NCBI GenBank assembly: GCA_003313425.1
Contig: NHZP01000031.1
Span: 62,001 to 126,000, forward strand
Length of the DNA stretch: 64,000 nucleotides
Reading direction: 5' to 3'
DNA from: Pseudopyrenochaeta lycopersici
Lineage: Eukaryota > Ascomycota > Dothideomycetes > Pleosporales > Pseudopyrenochaetaceae
The first letter of the stretch is position 1. Each line of letters opens with the position of its first letter. Positions 21,748-32,862 of the stretch are shown here, piece after piece. Below the pieces are notes generated by a model. That model made no database searches. It was not told the DNA's origin and worked only from the letters and a program-made list of their open reading frames with translations. A program made the position numbers and the translations under genes.

Positions 21748-22743
21748 TCAGCTACTATCACTGGGCAACAAGGGCGTCTGCTCGTTATCCCGGGTCACTC
21801 CAATGCCATCTAGACTTGGTGCAAGCGCATTCTTGGCAGCTTTTCTGTCTCTCCACACGAAGCACAAACTCATGGCCAGCAAGCAGCCCTGTAAGCAGCC
21901 AGTAAATATGAACAGCCCCCAAGCGCTCCAACCACCTGGGCCAAGTCTGACTGCCAGGCTTGCGGCAAAAACAAAGCTGCCCGGCGTCTGTATGCACATC
22001 ATGGGTATGGATAGACTGCCCGTCTCTTGCAGTCTATATGTCATGAGTATCTGCGGTATGTACTGTATGGCGGCGAGGGAGGTGGCTAAGAGGCCGAGGA
22101 AATTTGCCCAGGCACGAACGTGGGAAGGGAGGGCGTAAACAAAGACGACAGAGCCGATGAAGGCGATGATGAAGAATGCAAGGGAGAGGGTGAGGACGAG
22201 GACGGCTTCTTTCCAGGTGGGCATGCTGCCGTCTTGATCGTCTTGGGCGGAAGCTTGGGAGGGTCGTGGGAAGAAGACGAGGAAGAGGAGCATGCTGTTG
22301 GGGCGTGGGTCAGCGGTTGCCTTGGGTTGGCGGTGTTTGTGTAGAGAGCAGACGCACATGAAGAAGAAGCAGGTCCACTGCACGCCAATCTGCGCGACGC
22401 CCAGCATGGCGGCGGCGCATGGGAACTTGGCAATCTCACTGCAGCAGGCCATGTCGCGGGTGCTTTCGGGCAGCGTCAAGATGTTTGCAATGCTGGCGGT
22501 GCCGGACACGGTGCCCAGGAGGACGAAGAGGGGGCTCAGGCCACGGGAGGAGCGCCGCGATATGATCTTGTAGTGCTGTGGCAGGTACGAGACGAGGATG
22601 CCCAGCACGATGAAGCTGTGGTTCAGGCCGGTTAGCCACGGACGCCGCAGAGTGTGAGCAGGAAGCGCCTACACGGAGACGGAGAAGTTGAATATGTCGG
22701 GATGAGCCAGCTCCCGACATCTCTGGTGGAGTGGGCGTATCAT
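21748..22743 (-). CDS. PQ-loop repeat membrane protein
   Basis: Three exons, 22673-22743, 22358-22615 and 21748-22294, give 291 residues. Intron 1 (57 bp, GTAGGC, CTAAC, CACAG) removes an in-frame stop. Intron 2 (63 bp, GTGCGT, GCTGACC, AACAG) is stop-free and a multiple of three; splicing creates a continuous hydrophobic helix. Two PQ motifs are visible: SYLPQHYKIISRRSSRGLSP near the N-terminus and QYIPQILMTYRLQETGSLSI in the second half, with about seven membrane helices. The tail ends QTPLLPSDSS, with a dileucine-like element. PQ-loop proteins include lysosomal/vacuolar amino-acid exporters; this subgroup has no assigned substrate. The start could alternatively be the in-frame ATG at 22860. 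Confidence 0.82.
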
Positions 22744-22952
22744 TGCAGTCGCTGAAGGTGGACGTGGAGCTGCGATGATGCGAAGCTGCGATGATGTGGC
22801 GACGTGGAGCTGCGGCGATGTGAAGCTGCGGCGACGACGCGTCGTGACGGTGGCTGACATGCCTCGGCCCACGGCATGGCGCCGCACCGCATCGTCGCTG
22901 CATCCAGTGCTGCAACACCGCTCAATGCGCGCCTCGACACGGCGTCGATAGC
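22744..22952. repeat. Imperfect GCTGCG/GATG repeats in a bidirectional promoter
   Basis: The 209 bp between the divergent PQ-loop and PEX12 genes contain repeated units at about 22750-22845, alternating GACGTGGAGCTGCG and GAAGCTGCG(A/G)(T/C)GA-like blocks. The same stretch must hold both promoters, or the 5' end of the PQ-loop gene if its upstream ATG is used. Confidence 0.55.
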
Positions 22953-24356
22953 ATGGAGTTCCTGCCGACGCTCCAAAATGGCATCGACGATCTCAAGCCC
23001 TCGCTCTTCGAACTGCTGTCGGAGCAACAGCTCGCGTCGCTGCTGCCGCCCTCGCTGCGGTACCTCGTCGCCATCTCGACGCACCGCTACCCGCGCTACC
23101 TCCTGCCAGTGCTCAACTCGTTCGATGAGGCGTACGCGCTCGTGATGCTGCTCGTCGAGCGCCACTTCCTGCGCACCTACGGCGGCAGCTTCACCGAGAA
23201 CTTCTACGGCCTCAAGCGCGCCCGCGTGCTGAAGGTCAGGGGCGGCGAGATCCCCAGGGCCCAGCTCGGCGCCAGCGACAGCGTGCGAGAGGCCGTCAGG
23301 CTGGGCGACGGCGACGTGTGGAAGAACCTGGCTGTGCTCGTGGGCCTGCCGTGGCTCAAGCGCAAGCTCGACGAGGGCTACGACGTCCACGCCGCCCACA
23401 CCAACCTGCTCGGCCCCGGATACAACCGCGACAGAGACGGCCTGAGAGCGGGCGCAGGCCTCAAGGAGCGACTGCTGCACTACTACAAGTGGTTCCTGCG
23501 CAACGTCTATCCCTCGGTCAACGCCGCCTACTACTTCTCCCTCATCGTCTTCAACATGGCATATCTCTTCGACGGCACAAAATACCACTCGCCCTTCATG
23601 TGGCTCATCGGCTCGAGGATACGGCGACTGGGCGAGGCCGACTACAGGGCCATTGAGCTGGCCACTGCCCCGCCCAAGCTCGGCCCCGCCCGCCCTGGAG
23701 AGGCTGGCTCTCTGTTCTCGCCGAGGAATCTGGCGCGGAGTGTGCAGCCGCGCCTGCTGAGTTCGCTGAAGATACTCCTGCCCACCAGCATCTTTGCCCT
23801 CAAGTTTCTCGAATGGTGGCATGCAAGCGATTTTGCGCGCCAGTTGTCGAGGAAGGCTGCTGAGAATATCGAGCTCCCACCACCAATACTGCCCTCGTTG
23901 CCACCGTCCTCCAAGCACAATGCCCCAAAGCAATCAAGCTCTCCAGAGAAAGGCAGACCATTGTCTGCTGCATCAGACAAGCCACATCGTATCGATCCCC
24001 CAATATCCTCAACAACCCTGCTTCCCATCTTCACCGTTGCGACACCGCCTTCCTCACAGCTCTGCCCCATCTGCGTAACACCCATCACAACACCCACCGC
24101 CTCACCGACAGGCTTTGTGTATTGCTATACGTGCATACACCGATGGGTGGAGGGTGAGCACGAGCGCCAAATTGCCTTCATGGAGGGCGCTGCAGGCTTT
24201 CGAAAAGCAGACGACGGCGACGAGGTAGAAGACGAAGGCTGGGGCAAGGAAGAGGGCAGTAGAGAAGGGAGATGGGAGAGTGGGAAGGGGCGGGATGCCG
24301 TGACTGGGAGGAGGGTGCTTGGTGGGACCGAGGTGTTGAGGCGGGTTGTTGTGTAG
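22953..24356 (+). CDS. PEX12: Peroxisome assembly protein Pex12
   Basis: A single-exon frame of 467 residues. The N-terminus MEFLPTLQNG, DDLKPSLFELLSEQQL and PRYLLPVLNSFDEAYAL match the Pex2/Pex12 domain, which holds the membrane helices (to about residue 280). The C-terminal zinc finger begins CPICVTPITTPTASPTGFVY and continues to CYTCIHRWV (about 370-398), the degenerate RING of Pex12, which keeps fewer zinc ligands than a classical RING. Pex12 works with Pex2 and Pex10 as the peroxisomal ubiquitin ligase that recycles the import receptor Pex5. The acidic, Gly-rich tail after the RING is longer than I expect for yeast but plausible for filamentous fungi. Confidence 0.93.
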   Translation: MEFLPTLQNGIDDLKPSLFELLSEQQLASLLPPSLRYLVAISTHRYPRYLLPVLNSFDEAYALVMLLVERHFLRTYGGSFTENFYGLKRARVLKVRGGEIPRAQLGASDSVREAVRLGDGDVWKNLAVLVGLPWLKRKLDEGYDVHAAHTNLLGPGYNRDRDGLRAGAGLKERLLHYYKWFLRNVYPSVNAAYYFSLIVFNMAYLFDGTKYHSPFMWLIGSRIRRLGEADYRAIELATAPPKLGPARPGEAGSLFSPRNLARSVQPRLLSSLKILLPTSIFALKFLEWWHASDFARQLSRKAAENIELPPPILPSLPPSSKHNAPKQSSSPEKGRPLSAASDKPHRIDPPISSTTLLPIFTVATPPSSQLCPICVTPITTPTASPTGFVYCYTCIHRWVEGEHERQIAFMEGAAGFRKADDGDEVEDEGWGKEEGSREGRWESGKGRDAVTGRRVLGGTEVLRRVVV

Positions 24357-25035
24357 GCATTAATTGGGCCGACGTTGACGTTTGGCGGCGTCATATTGAA
24401 TTGCATGAGCTCGGGCGCAGATGGGTTGTGTTGATGGCGCATTGGAGTCCATTGTCCTCTCACCAGACTTGACTTGACTGTGCGCCGACATGATGGATAG
24501 AAAACCCCCGGCCATCAGATTTCAAGCTACTCCCTCCAGCTTCGACTATGGACAGAAGCAGTGTAACCTGTATTTTGACTCACTATACAAGCTATACATA
24601 AACAGTCGCCCTTCTTGGGTTCGTTGCTCTCTGAGACCCGCAATTGATTATAAGCTGTAGCAGACATGTATGCCTCACCCAAAGCATCACCCGCAGATAA
24701 TCTCTGAATACCTGCTACCTGGTAAGCCGAACGCTGTGAACAAGTAGGAGTCATACCATGAATAACCCACCTCTTGCATGCCGCTATGTCAAACCAAAGT
24801 AAAAAGGGCGGCGGACTAAGCTCCAATCCGCTAAAGCACCCCGCGTACAGCTACCAGATTGATCGACGCCGATGCGGAAAGCTTGATAGTTCTATCGTTC
24901 CCCACTTCGGAGGGGTTAAATGACCACTCACACCCGCCTATTAACATCCACTGCATCGCCATTGATACGGCTCGACTTGCAAACGTCTGCACATTGCAAA
25001 CCAGCAGCCTATTCGGCCTGTTCCCAGCTAACCCA

Positions 25036-25037
<2 letters not shown>
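24357..25037. other. Intergenic, no gene recognised
   Basis: Holds the PEX12 3' UTR and the promoter of the MATE gene. An ATG at 24920 opens a 107-codon frame that runs through the CA tract and overlaps the MATE start in another frame. If the transcript starts upstream of it, this would act as an inhibitory upstream frame. Confidence 0.5.

Positions 25038-25113
<76 letters not shown>
25038..25113 (+). repeat. (CA)38 microsatellite touching a start codon
   Basis: An uninterrupted run of 38 CA dinucleotides ends directly at the ATG of the MATE transporter gene (25114). It must lie in the 5' leader or core promoter of that gene. Such tracts change length readily. Confidence 0.97.
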
Positions 25114-25115
<2 letters not shown>

Positions 25116-27155
25116 GGCCCTGCCATCATCATCGTCGCATGTGGGGCAGGCCGTCAATGATTTTGCAAACGAAGTCACGGCTCAGATGGAAGGATTCACC
25201 CAATCACAGGACATTGCAGAAGAAGCTATTGCACGAGATCTAGAAGACGATAACTCAGCGTCAGAGGATGATGACGATGATTACTCCTCCTCCGGGTCTT
25301 CCACAATTCGCCAGTTCTCCATGATCAACTCCTATCGCCGACCTTCCTATGTAAATCCTGGAGCGCGATCCACTGCAATCGTCTCCTCTAGCGTACCGGA
25401 ACGAAGCTTTCTATCCTCTTCATGGAAGAAGCACAGTCACTTGTCAAAGAAAGAGAGGGAAGCAGTGCGAGATGAAGAACGGAGTTTACTCCGCGATAAC
25501 AATCTTCTTCCGCCCAAGCACCCTCGATCAGGAAGTCTGGGCCCAAGGGGGCGTCTAGGTAGCAAGATATCCTTTCCAGGATTGCGGAGAGTCAAGAGCA
25601 CACCTGATGACGAGGCGGTCGTCAACTCGCAACCATCCGAGCAAACTGCGCTCTTGGGAGGCCATGGCCGAGATTCGAACCAGCCATATGGAGGATATGA
25701 TTCGCCGCGGACTATCAACCACAAGTGGAATGAGGCTGTCGCAGCTGGGAAAATCAACACAAGCTGGCAACGAGAGGCAAAGGTTTTACTGAAGAGCTCG
25801 GCACCCATGATTCTAACCTTCTTGCTGCAGTATAGTTTGCCCGTCGCCAGTATCTTCACCGTTGGCCGCATCGGTAAGATTGAGCTAGGAGCCGTGAGTT
25901 TGGCAAGCATGACCGCGTCAATAACAGGCTATGCGGTCTATCAAGGCCTAGCAACCTCCCTTGACACACTCTGTGCGCAAGCCTATGGCTCTGGGCGTCC
26001 CCATCTTGTTGGCCTACAACTCCAGCGTATGCTATACTTTCTTCTTCTAATTACCATTCCCATATCCTGCGTCTGGGCTTTTGGTACACAACTGCTTTCA
26101 AAGATTGTCCCCGAGGAAGAAACTGCACGCCTCGCTGGGCTGTATCTCAAGGTGCTCATCGCTGGTGCCCCTGGATATGCGGCTTTTGAAAGCGGAAAAC
26201 GCTATGTCCAGGCTCAAGGCTTATTCAGCGCGACAATGTATATTCTCCTCATCTGCGCACCTCTTAACGCATTCCTGAACTGGTACATGGTCTGGCACCT
26301 GGGCTGGGGTTTTATTGGTGCACCAATCGCCGTTTCCATTACTGAGAATATTCTGCCAATTCTCCTATTCCTGTACGTCCGCTTTATTGACGGCTATCAA
26401 TGCTGGGGTGGCTTCGACCGACGAGCGCTGAAGAACTGGGCACCGATGATCAAACTCGCACTACCGGGTCTAATCATGGTGCTCGCAGAGTTCCTGGCCT
26501 TTGAGATTCTAACACTAAGCTCCAGCTGGCTTGGGCCTACCGAACTTGCGGCTCAGTCAGTGCTGGGGAGTATTACGGGCATCACTTTCCAAATTCCATT
26601 TCCGATGAGCGTTGCGGCTTCTACGCGGATTGCGAACTTGATTGGCGCCACTTTGGCTGTTCCGGCGAAGACGGCAGCAAAGGTTGCTGTTGTTTTCTCT
26701 TTCGTCGTCGGTGTTTTCAACCTTCTCCTGCTGTCCTTACTGCGAGAGAAGATACCGAGGCTGTTCACACCAGACCAAGATGTCATCGATATGGTCGCCG
26801 CGCTTCTTCCGTTATGCGCAACATTCCAGGTCTTCGATGCATTGGCCGCAAATTGTAATGGTATCTTGCGCGGCCTTGGCCGGCAGGAGATCGGAGGCTA
26901 TGTGGGGCTGTTTGCATACTACATTGTGGGGGTTCCAATTAGTTTTGGCACTGGTTTTGGACCTCCACACTGGGGTTTGTATGGGCTTTGGAGCGTGAGT
27001 GATTCCTGACTCTGAAGTTATGGAGCCGTGCTGATAAGAAACAGGGACCAGCCATCGCGCTTGGTATCGTTGCAGCCATTGAGGGGCTTTTCATTTACCG
27101 GACAAGCTGGGGAAAAGCAGTAGAAGCTGCAAAGGCAAGGAATGCCGCGTATTAA
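25114..27155 (+). CDS. MATE-family multidrug/toxin extrusion transporter
   Basis: Two exons, 25114-26994 and 27045-27155, give 663 residues; the 50-bp intron (GTGAGT...CTGATAAGAAACAG) is in phase 0. The first 200 or so residues are hydrophilic with an acidic run (DDNSASEDDDDDY) and Ser-rich segments, longer than in bacterial MATEs but usual in fungi. The core shows two MatE repeats with twelve expected helices: LLKSSAPMILTFLLQYSLPVA, LDTLCAQAYGSGRPHLVGLQ, LALPGLIMVLAEFLAFEIL and VAASTRIANLIGA. The family exports cationic drugs and metabolites by proton or sodium exchange, at the plasma or vacuolar membrane. The ATG is the first in its frame; the frame stays open upstream through the CA tract but without a start. 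Confidence 0.92.
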
Positions 27156-27964
27156 CTGCGAAAACCAGTCTTGTATGTGCTCCAACAGTTTGAAAAGTAC
27201 CAACCCCATGGGGCATAATTGGCATGGTTTTAAAGATCTCTCCCCTAGGGACTGCCGAGACGGGTTGGCCCGAATCTGTACCCTAAATGCAATTTCTGTA
27301 ATGTCTTCAGCGCCTTCTTGTTCTTGTTACAACAAGGTTGTGAACAACTGCAATTATATCAGCATTGTTCGTTACATTCATCTTCAGCACCCTCGCTGCT
27401 ACTTCCCGATATTGGGACTTCTGGATAGGCAGAGATACTGGCCAATGCAAGTGGGAATGGTCCAACTGCTAGTGGAGTCCACAGGAACAGTTCCGTTCCA
27501 TACTGAAAAGTCTACCTATTTACGCGGATACATCATAAGATGTATGTCAAGATTTACAAGGAATTCAGGTATAAAAAAAATCGTGCGTTCAGTCCTTGAC
27601 CAAAGGCGACGACTTGTTCGTTCATTATAGAGGCACTCAACTCCAGTGGCAATGGCCACATTCATGCCAAGCCAGCCTAACCACTCAACCGGAAGGTGTC
27701 AGTTCCAAAGCACGCTCCGCCCTTGGCAGCAACGATCTACTTTCTTGTGACCTTCTTTTCCGGACACAGCACGGCGCAAAATAACGCAAGGGTTTGATAA
27801 GAGTGGACTGAGAAGCGTCGTGTGTGCAATTAATACGCATTTACCCAGGTATTTGGGAATACCAAGCGGCGGGGAAGAATGTATTTGAACTCAAGAGGCC
27901 CCGCTGTGCGATTAGCATTTGCTTGCACTATATTTTGGAGGAAACGGTCTCTTGAGAATTGAAG
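27156..27964. other. Intergenic, no gene recognised
   Basis: About 800 bp between two plus-strand genes: 3' UTR of the MATE gene and promoter of the aminopeptidase. Open frames are short and unconvincing. Confidence 0.5.
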
Positions 27965-29562
27965 ATGAAAATCCAAAGCGGCATCATTTTGACGTGCGCC
28001 GTGCAGGTGTTTGGTGCCGCGTTCCCTGCCACGACTTATGGCGACAAATTGCGGCCGCTGGTGTCATCGAAAAAGCTCCAGGATGGCGTTACGACCGATG
28101 GGTAAGGCTCCCATTCAAAACCAAACCTGAAAATGCTAAACATATGTCAGGCTAATGGGCAATCTGCGAGCCCTTGACTCTATTGCAAAAGCGAACGGCG
28201 GCAACCGAGCTTTTGGCCTCCCGGGATATGCAGCATCTGTCGACTATATTCTCTCCCAAACCAAACACTCAGCCAATTTCCAGACGTACGTGCAGGATTT
28301 CCCTGCTTTGTTCTTCAAAGTCAATTCGATCAAATTCAGCGTCAGTAACACATCTTATCATGTTATTGGATTGTCGTACTCCCCATCAACGACTCCGGAG
28401 GGGCTTACCGCACCATTGGTACTTGGTGCATCGGGCCCTGCAGGTTGCACAAAGGAGTCATACAACAATCTAGATGTAAAGGATAAGATTGTCTTAGTTC
28501 AACGGGGAACATGCCCTGATGGTACCACGCTCGCTGGCCGCATCAAGCCCGCAGCGGCAGCAGGAGCTGCAGCAGTGATTATTTACAGCGACGTCATTAC
28601 TCCAGTAACTGGCGGCACCCTCTCAAACCCCAATCCTCAAGAGTACGTCCCATCGGGATATATCAACAAGGCTGATGGCGAGCCCCTTGTTGCCAGGCTT
28701 CAAGCCGGTGAAGCGATTGAAGCCTATTTCCAACAGACGCAAACGGTCGAAACAAGAATCACCCAAAACGTCTTCACAGAGACAAAAGAAGGTGACCCAT
28801 CGAATATTATCATGTTGGGTGCACATCTCGACAGTGTTCAAGCCGGTGCTGGAATAAATGACGACGGATCTGGCTCGACCCTGATTCTTGAGATCGCAAA
28901 GGCACTCAGGAAGTTCAAAGTCAAGAACAAGGTTCGATTTGCGTGGTGGGGAGCTGAGGAGAATGGCCTGCTAGGTTCGAAGTACTACACGCAGCATTTG
29001 AATGTCACGGAGGCAAACAACATCCTCACCTACCTCAACTTTGATATGGTCTCCCGAGGATACTTTGGTGTCTTTGACGGCGATGGTAGCACTTTTAACC
29101 TTACCGGCGCTCCAGGCTCGAACACAATCGAAAAGCTTTTCGTTGAGCATTTCACGAAAAAGGGCGTGAATGTTACGGCAGCGCGTTTCACAGGTGGTAG
29201 TGATTACCAGTCTTTCATGAACATCGGCAAGCCTGTTGGTGGTCTGCACACAGGTACTGGCGTTGAGCAGGATCCGTGCTACCACCAGGCCTGTGACACA
29301 ATCGACAACCCCAACCCAACAACGCTCACTATCAATGCCAAAGTAAGCTAGGCAGAGTCTTGATGAAAGTTTTAAGCTAATATAGTCGTAGGCTGCTGCT
29401 CACGTGCTTTCAATTCTGGCTACCAAGGGTGAAGAGCTGATCCCCAAGAGTCCTGTCAATGCGAGCATGATCACTTCAAGGGGTTTGGTAGGTATTGAAC
29501 CTCAATGGACAGTTCCTGAAGAGGGCGAGAGGCATACGTTGACATGTGGACACGAAGTATAA
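27965..29562 (+). CDS. LAP2: Secreted M28 leucine aminopeptidase with PA domain
   Basis: Three exons (27965-28101, 28151-29342, 29392-29562; both introns 49 bp) encode 499 residues, the length of Aspergillus Lap2. A signal peptide covers about residues 1-18. A protease-associated domain spans roughly 110-240. The M28 zinc peptidase domain shows all five ligand motifs: GAHLDSV (His about 271), INDDGSGS (Asp about 283), AEENG (Glu pair about 315-316), LNFDMVS (Asp about 344) and GLHTG (His about 412). A Cys pair in DPCYHQACD is also family-typical. It removes N-terminal residues from peptides outside the cell, supplying amino acids. The intron and exon phases agree throughout. Confidence 0.92.
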
Positions 29563-29937
29563 GTGTATTATTTAGATGGAAGAATAGATTTGGGGGCAAG
29601 ACCCCTAGATTAATGACGTTATAGATGCCTTTGAAACATCATGAAACCATGGTGAGCAAAAATTCTTCGTATGACACAATCAAACCGATACGTCTTGATG
29701 TATATGCAAATCGCTTAGCAGATCCATTGTTTGATCATTTCGGAAGTGAAGCCTTTGCTTTTTATACCGTCCCAATCCCTATTGAAAACATGGCTTTGCG
29801 CTCTAAGGAAATGTTTTGACTTTCAGATTATCATCCGCGCATGTTGATTGATGACGTTGGCTCGTTAGATAAAGTTTGGATTCGCTTTAGGCAAAGAGCG
29901 TATCACACCATCCTTGGTCACTAAAGGCAAAAAAACC
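29563..29937. other. Short intergenic stretch
   Basis: Aminopeptidase 3' UTR and the downstream flank of the decayed regulator gene. Nothing else seen. Confidence 0.5.
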
Positions 29938-32333
29938 CTACATTACTGGATCCCGGTCGTCTATAAATTCAGATGTGATGGGAAAGTCCAAGCACTCAGT
30001 TTCTTCACTCACGCCACCGCTCTTTACATGACCTACCATCGCCTCAAGTAATGGCAAATACTTTTTTGTCGCGTTTTCCGCCGCCTTTACTAGCACATCA
30101 GGTATGTCCTTTTGGTTGAGGCGTTGCTTGGTTGCGTCAACTTGCGCTGCGAGAAGACTCAAAAGTAGGAAACCCTTGAGACCTGTTTCGCCAGCCTCCA
30201 TACAGCGGATATACCAATTCGCAGCATCATCAATGACGGTGGAAAGTAGCGGAAAAAGTACCATGGGGTTCATGTTGCCTTCTTGGATCTGCGCGCGAAC
30301 TTCCACAATCAGGAAAAATGAGGCATGAAACGTGATTGTACGGAAAGAACCTCCACCACATCGGCAGAGACGGGCTAAGGGCAATGCAAGTTGCCAGATC
30401 TTAGCGGACGAATCTACGACTGCCTTTCTTGAATACGCAGACAAAGAATCTTGGAGCGATGTAATGTAGCGTTGCAAAATGAAGTCCATTGCCTGTAGCA
30501 TTCATTGTAACCGCTCTGGAATAACGTGAATTGTATATCCTTGAACCGTATGGCATAGAGTTTTGTACGCAGCTCTGAGCTCTTTGCCGATATGAAGCGT
30601 CTCTTCGTATATGCCAGTGGAAGTAATATCGTTTAGAAAGTTCACCACAAGGAGGCGGGCAGCAAATGTCTCTCGGAGAGCTATTATAACTGAAGATTGC
30701 GTAAATATGCCATCCGGTTTTGCAATGGGATTTTCTAACGGAAGCTGTTCATCATCAAAATTTCCAGAAGGTTTGGTATTGAAGCCCACTAACGAAACAA
30801 AACAGGGACCACCAGATTCTAAACTTGTCTGGAGCGAAATTTCAAGTATAGTATTCCAGAGGCGTTGTCGTATTTCAGCGTCTCGAGAACGTCATCCTGG
30901 GTAAATGGTCAGGATCCCTATGTAGACCTATATATACTGCTGCTCAGTAAATCGAGCCAGCCGAGATCCAAACCAGCTCCGAGCCCACATCAATGAGTTC
31001 GCGACCAAGTAAAACGAGCATGCTAATCTGAAGGTACTGGATGCCAAGCTGTGACTTGAACACCGGCGTCGAAAGCCAGGCTTGTGCTTCAAAAACCCAG
31101 CGTGTGGCCTCGATGCGCATCGAGAAGTGATCGTCGTCTACTGTAGCGCCGATTGCTAGTATAAGCTTGAAAGGCATAATGAAGTCCAGATTGAGCTCGG
31201 CATTGGCCACCCAAAGTGCCTCATAGTCTTTATTGAAGCTTGAAATGTGCAAAACGCGATATATGATCTCCATCGTACAAAGATAGCCCTTTACAAGTCT
31301 GTCGCACACCTGCTTAGAAGGCAAGTCTTTCGTCGGTCGGTGGAGTCGGCCAAACCGGTGACCGCTGCGACTTTATCGCGCGCGGGAGTACCTTTGCTTT
31401 GTGTATGTTACCAATCACAGGCGACGATTCGTTTCGTAGATGTGGTTCCATCGATACGATGACATCGCGAAGCTAAACAATGATTAAGACAAGACAGGTC
31501 GCAATGTGTCCCAAAAATAGGGTAGCAGAAATCAGTTAGAACCTAGGACTTGAAGAACTATACATGAGCCCGGTGGTTTCGAAGGGCGTTTATATGCTTA
31601 TTTTCATGACGAACCGGATTGCTTCGAAACTTGAGACATAACATGGAAAGAGACGTACCATCAGAAATCCATTCATCCAATGGCTCTGCCCAAAAACCCG
31701 GTTCTTATGCGCAATACTCCTGGAGATTGAGTGAGGGTATCCGGTATATCGACCGTCTTGTAGAATATCAATCGTACTAGCAATGCTTGTAATTGTCTTG
31801 ATTGCATGGGTTGGTGCTGCAATGGGGCCTGCCATGGAGCAAACAGATGAAGTAGTCCTGGTAGCCTGAGACAGCTTTTCTTCAAGCTCTGACAATCGAG
31901 TCTTCAACGTTTCTAATTCGAAAGATGAGGGACTATCACTAGTACTGGGTGCCGTAGATGCCGATGTGAGTCTAGGGATATTTGTTGTTGTTGTGCCACG
32001 GTAGAAGGCTGAATAGGACCGCTTATCAAGCCCAGCGGATCGTGATTGTGGGGGAGAATGGCCATGACTACAGCCAGAGCCTCTAATGGCAAGACAATCA
32101 GTAACGAATTAAGTAAGATTAAACGTGTAGCCTGATGTTCTCGCTACCCGATGATGCGGCTAAAACCGGGTTGAGTAGTTGGAAAAATGAACTAAGGTTG
32201 TTCACCTACCTTGGACTACCCTTGAGTAGTTCCCATCGAGTATACGCAAGCTGTGTTCCTTGATCGGATGCAATTGCTGCATGGAGTTTCTCGATTGCAT
32301 CGGATTTTATGTCTTCGACATAGAACGCAGGAG
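29938..32333 (-). pseudogene. Decayed Zn2Cys6 transcription factor gene
   Basis: Reading the minus strand, a complete zinc cluster with spacing C-x2-C-x6-C-x5-C-x2-C-x7-C lies at about 32228-32333 (CVLCRRHKIRC...). It is followed by a linker, a short coiled coil (LSELEEKLSQ) and a long fungal regulator middle domain (FGQSHWMNGF, IYRVLHISSFNKDYEALW). Introns near 32100-32230 and 31440-31655 look normal. The frame is then broken: a shift near 31330, TGA at 30944-30946 where an Arg codon would fit (CGA to TGA), a second shift near 30880, TGA at 30502-30504, and loss of a dozen or so residues near 30450. The sequence on both sides of each break still matches the family, so these are lesions rather than introns. 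The first exon was not found. Confidence 0.8.
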
Positions 32334-32862
32334 CTGCATTTACATCAGCAATGTGAAGTGGCATTCCGTTCTTGACATACATAGCAGGTCTCTTCCGCTT
32401 ACTCTGATGAGATCATGATTTTACCTGATTTATCTGCCACAGGGCGTTGACCATAAAATCCGGAGGTGGAAGGCCAAAATCAGGAATATGGGGAAGCTTT
32501 GTATCACATCTGCATGTAACGACCGAATTTCTATCAATACACCGGAACATGGGGAGCAGATGGTACGAGCTGCGATTCGTAGAAAATAACGATCGTTGGA
32601 GGCCTTATCGTCTCATGTCTGATTATCCAACCGTATAATTGTGCCCGAAATACCATCTCCGTCCGCTAGCGCCTAGCTCCTGCTCCCTGTACAGACTTCA
32701 AACGATCCGGTTGCGGTAGCATCTTCTATTTCCTATATATATATATATTGGTAGGGAACAGCCACTCTATAGAGACTCTCGGCGCTTGTATCGGTCCATC
32801 CCAAAAAAAATTCAGACTACATTTATCTCATACATTGATATCCGTAGAGGCAGCCTTACAAA
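32334..32862. other. Divergent promoter region of the decayed gene pair
   Basis: About 530 bp between the 5' ends of the broken regulator and broken transporter genes. It contains a short TA repeat at about 32733-32748. The missing first exon of the regulator may lie here. Confidence 0.45.

Noticed and set aside
24859..25113. N-terminal extension of the MATE protein through the CA tract (His/Thr repeats)
   Set aside because: The upstream frame has no ATG; it opens with TTG, which is not expected to start translation here.
25665..25685. tRNA-like B-box (GATTCGAACC)
   Set aside because: It lies inside the MATE coding exon, on the opposite sense, with no A box or cloverleaf around it.
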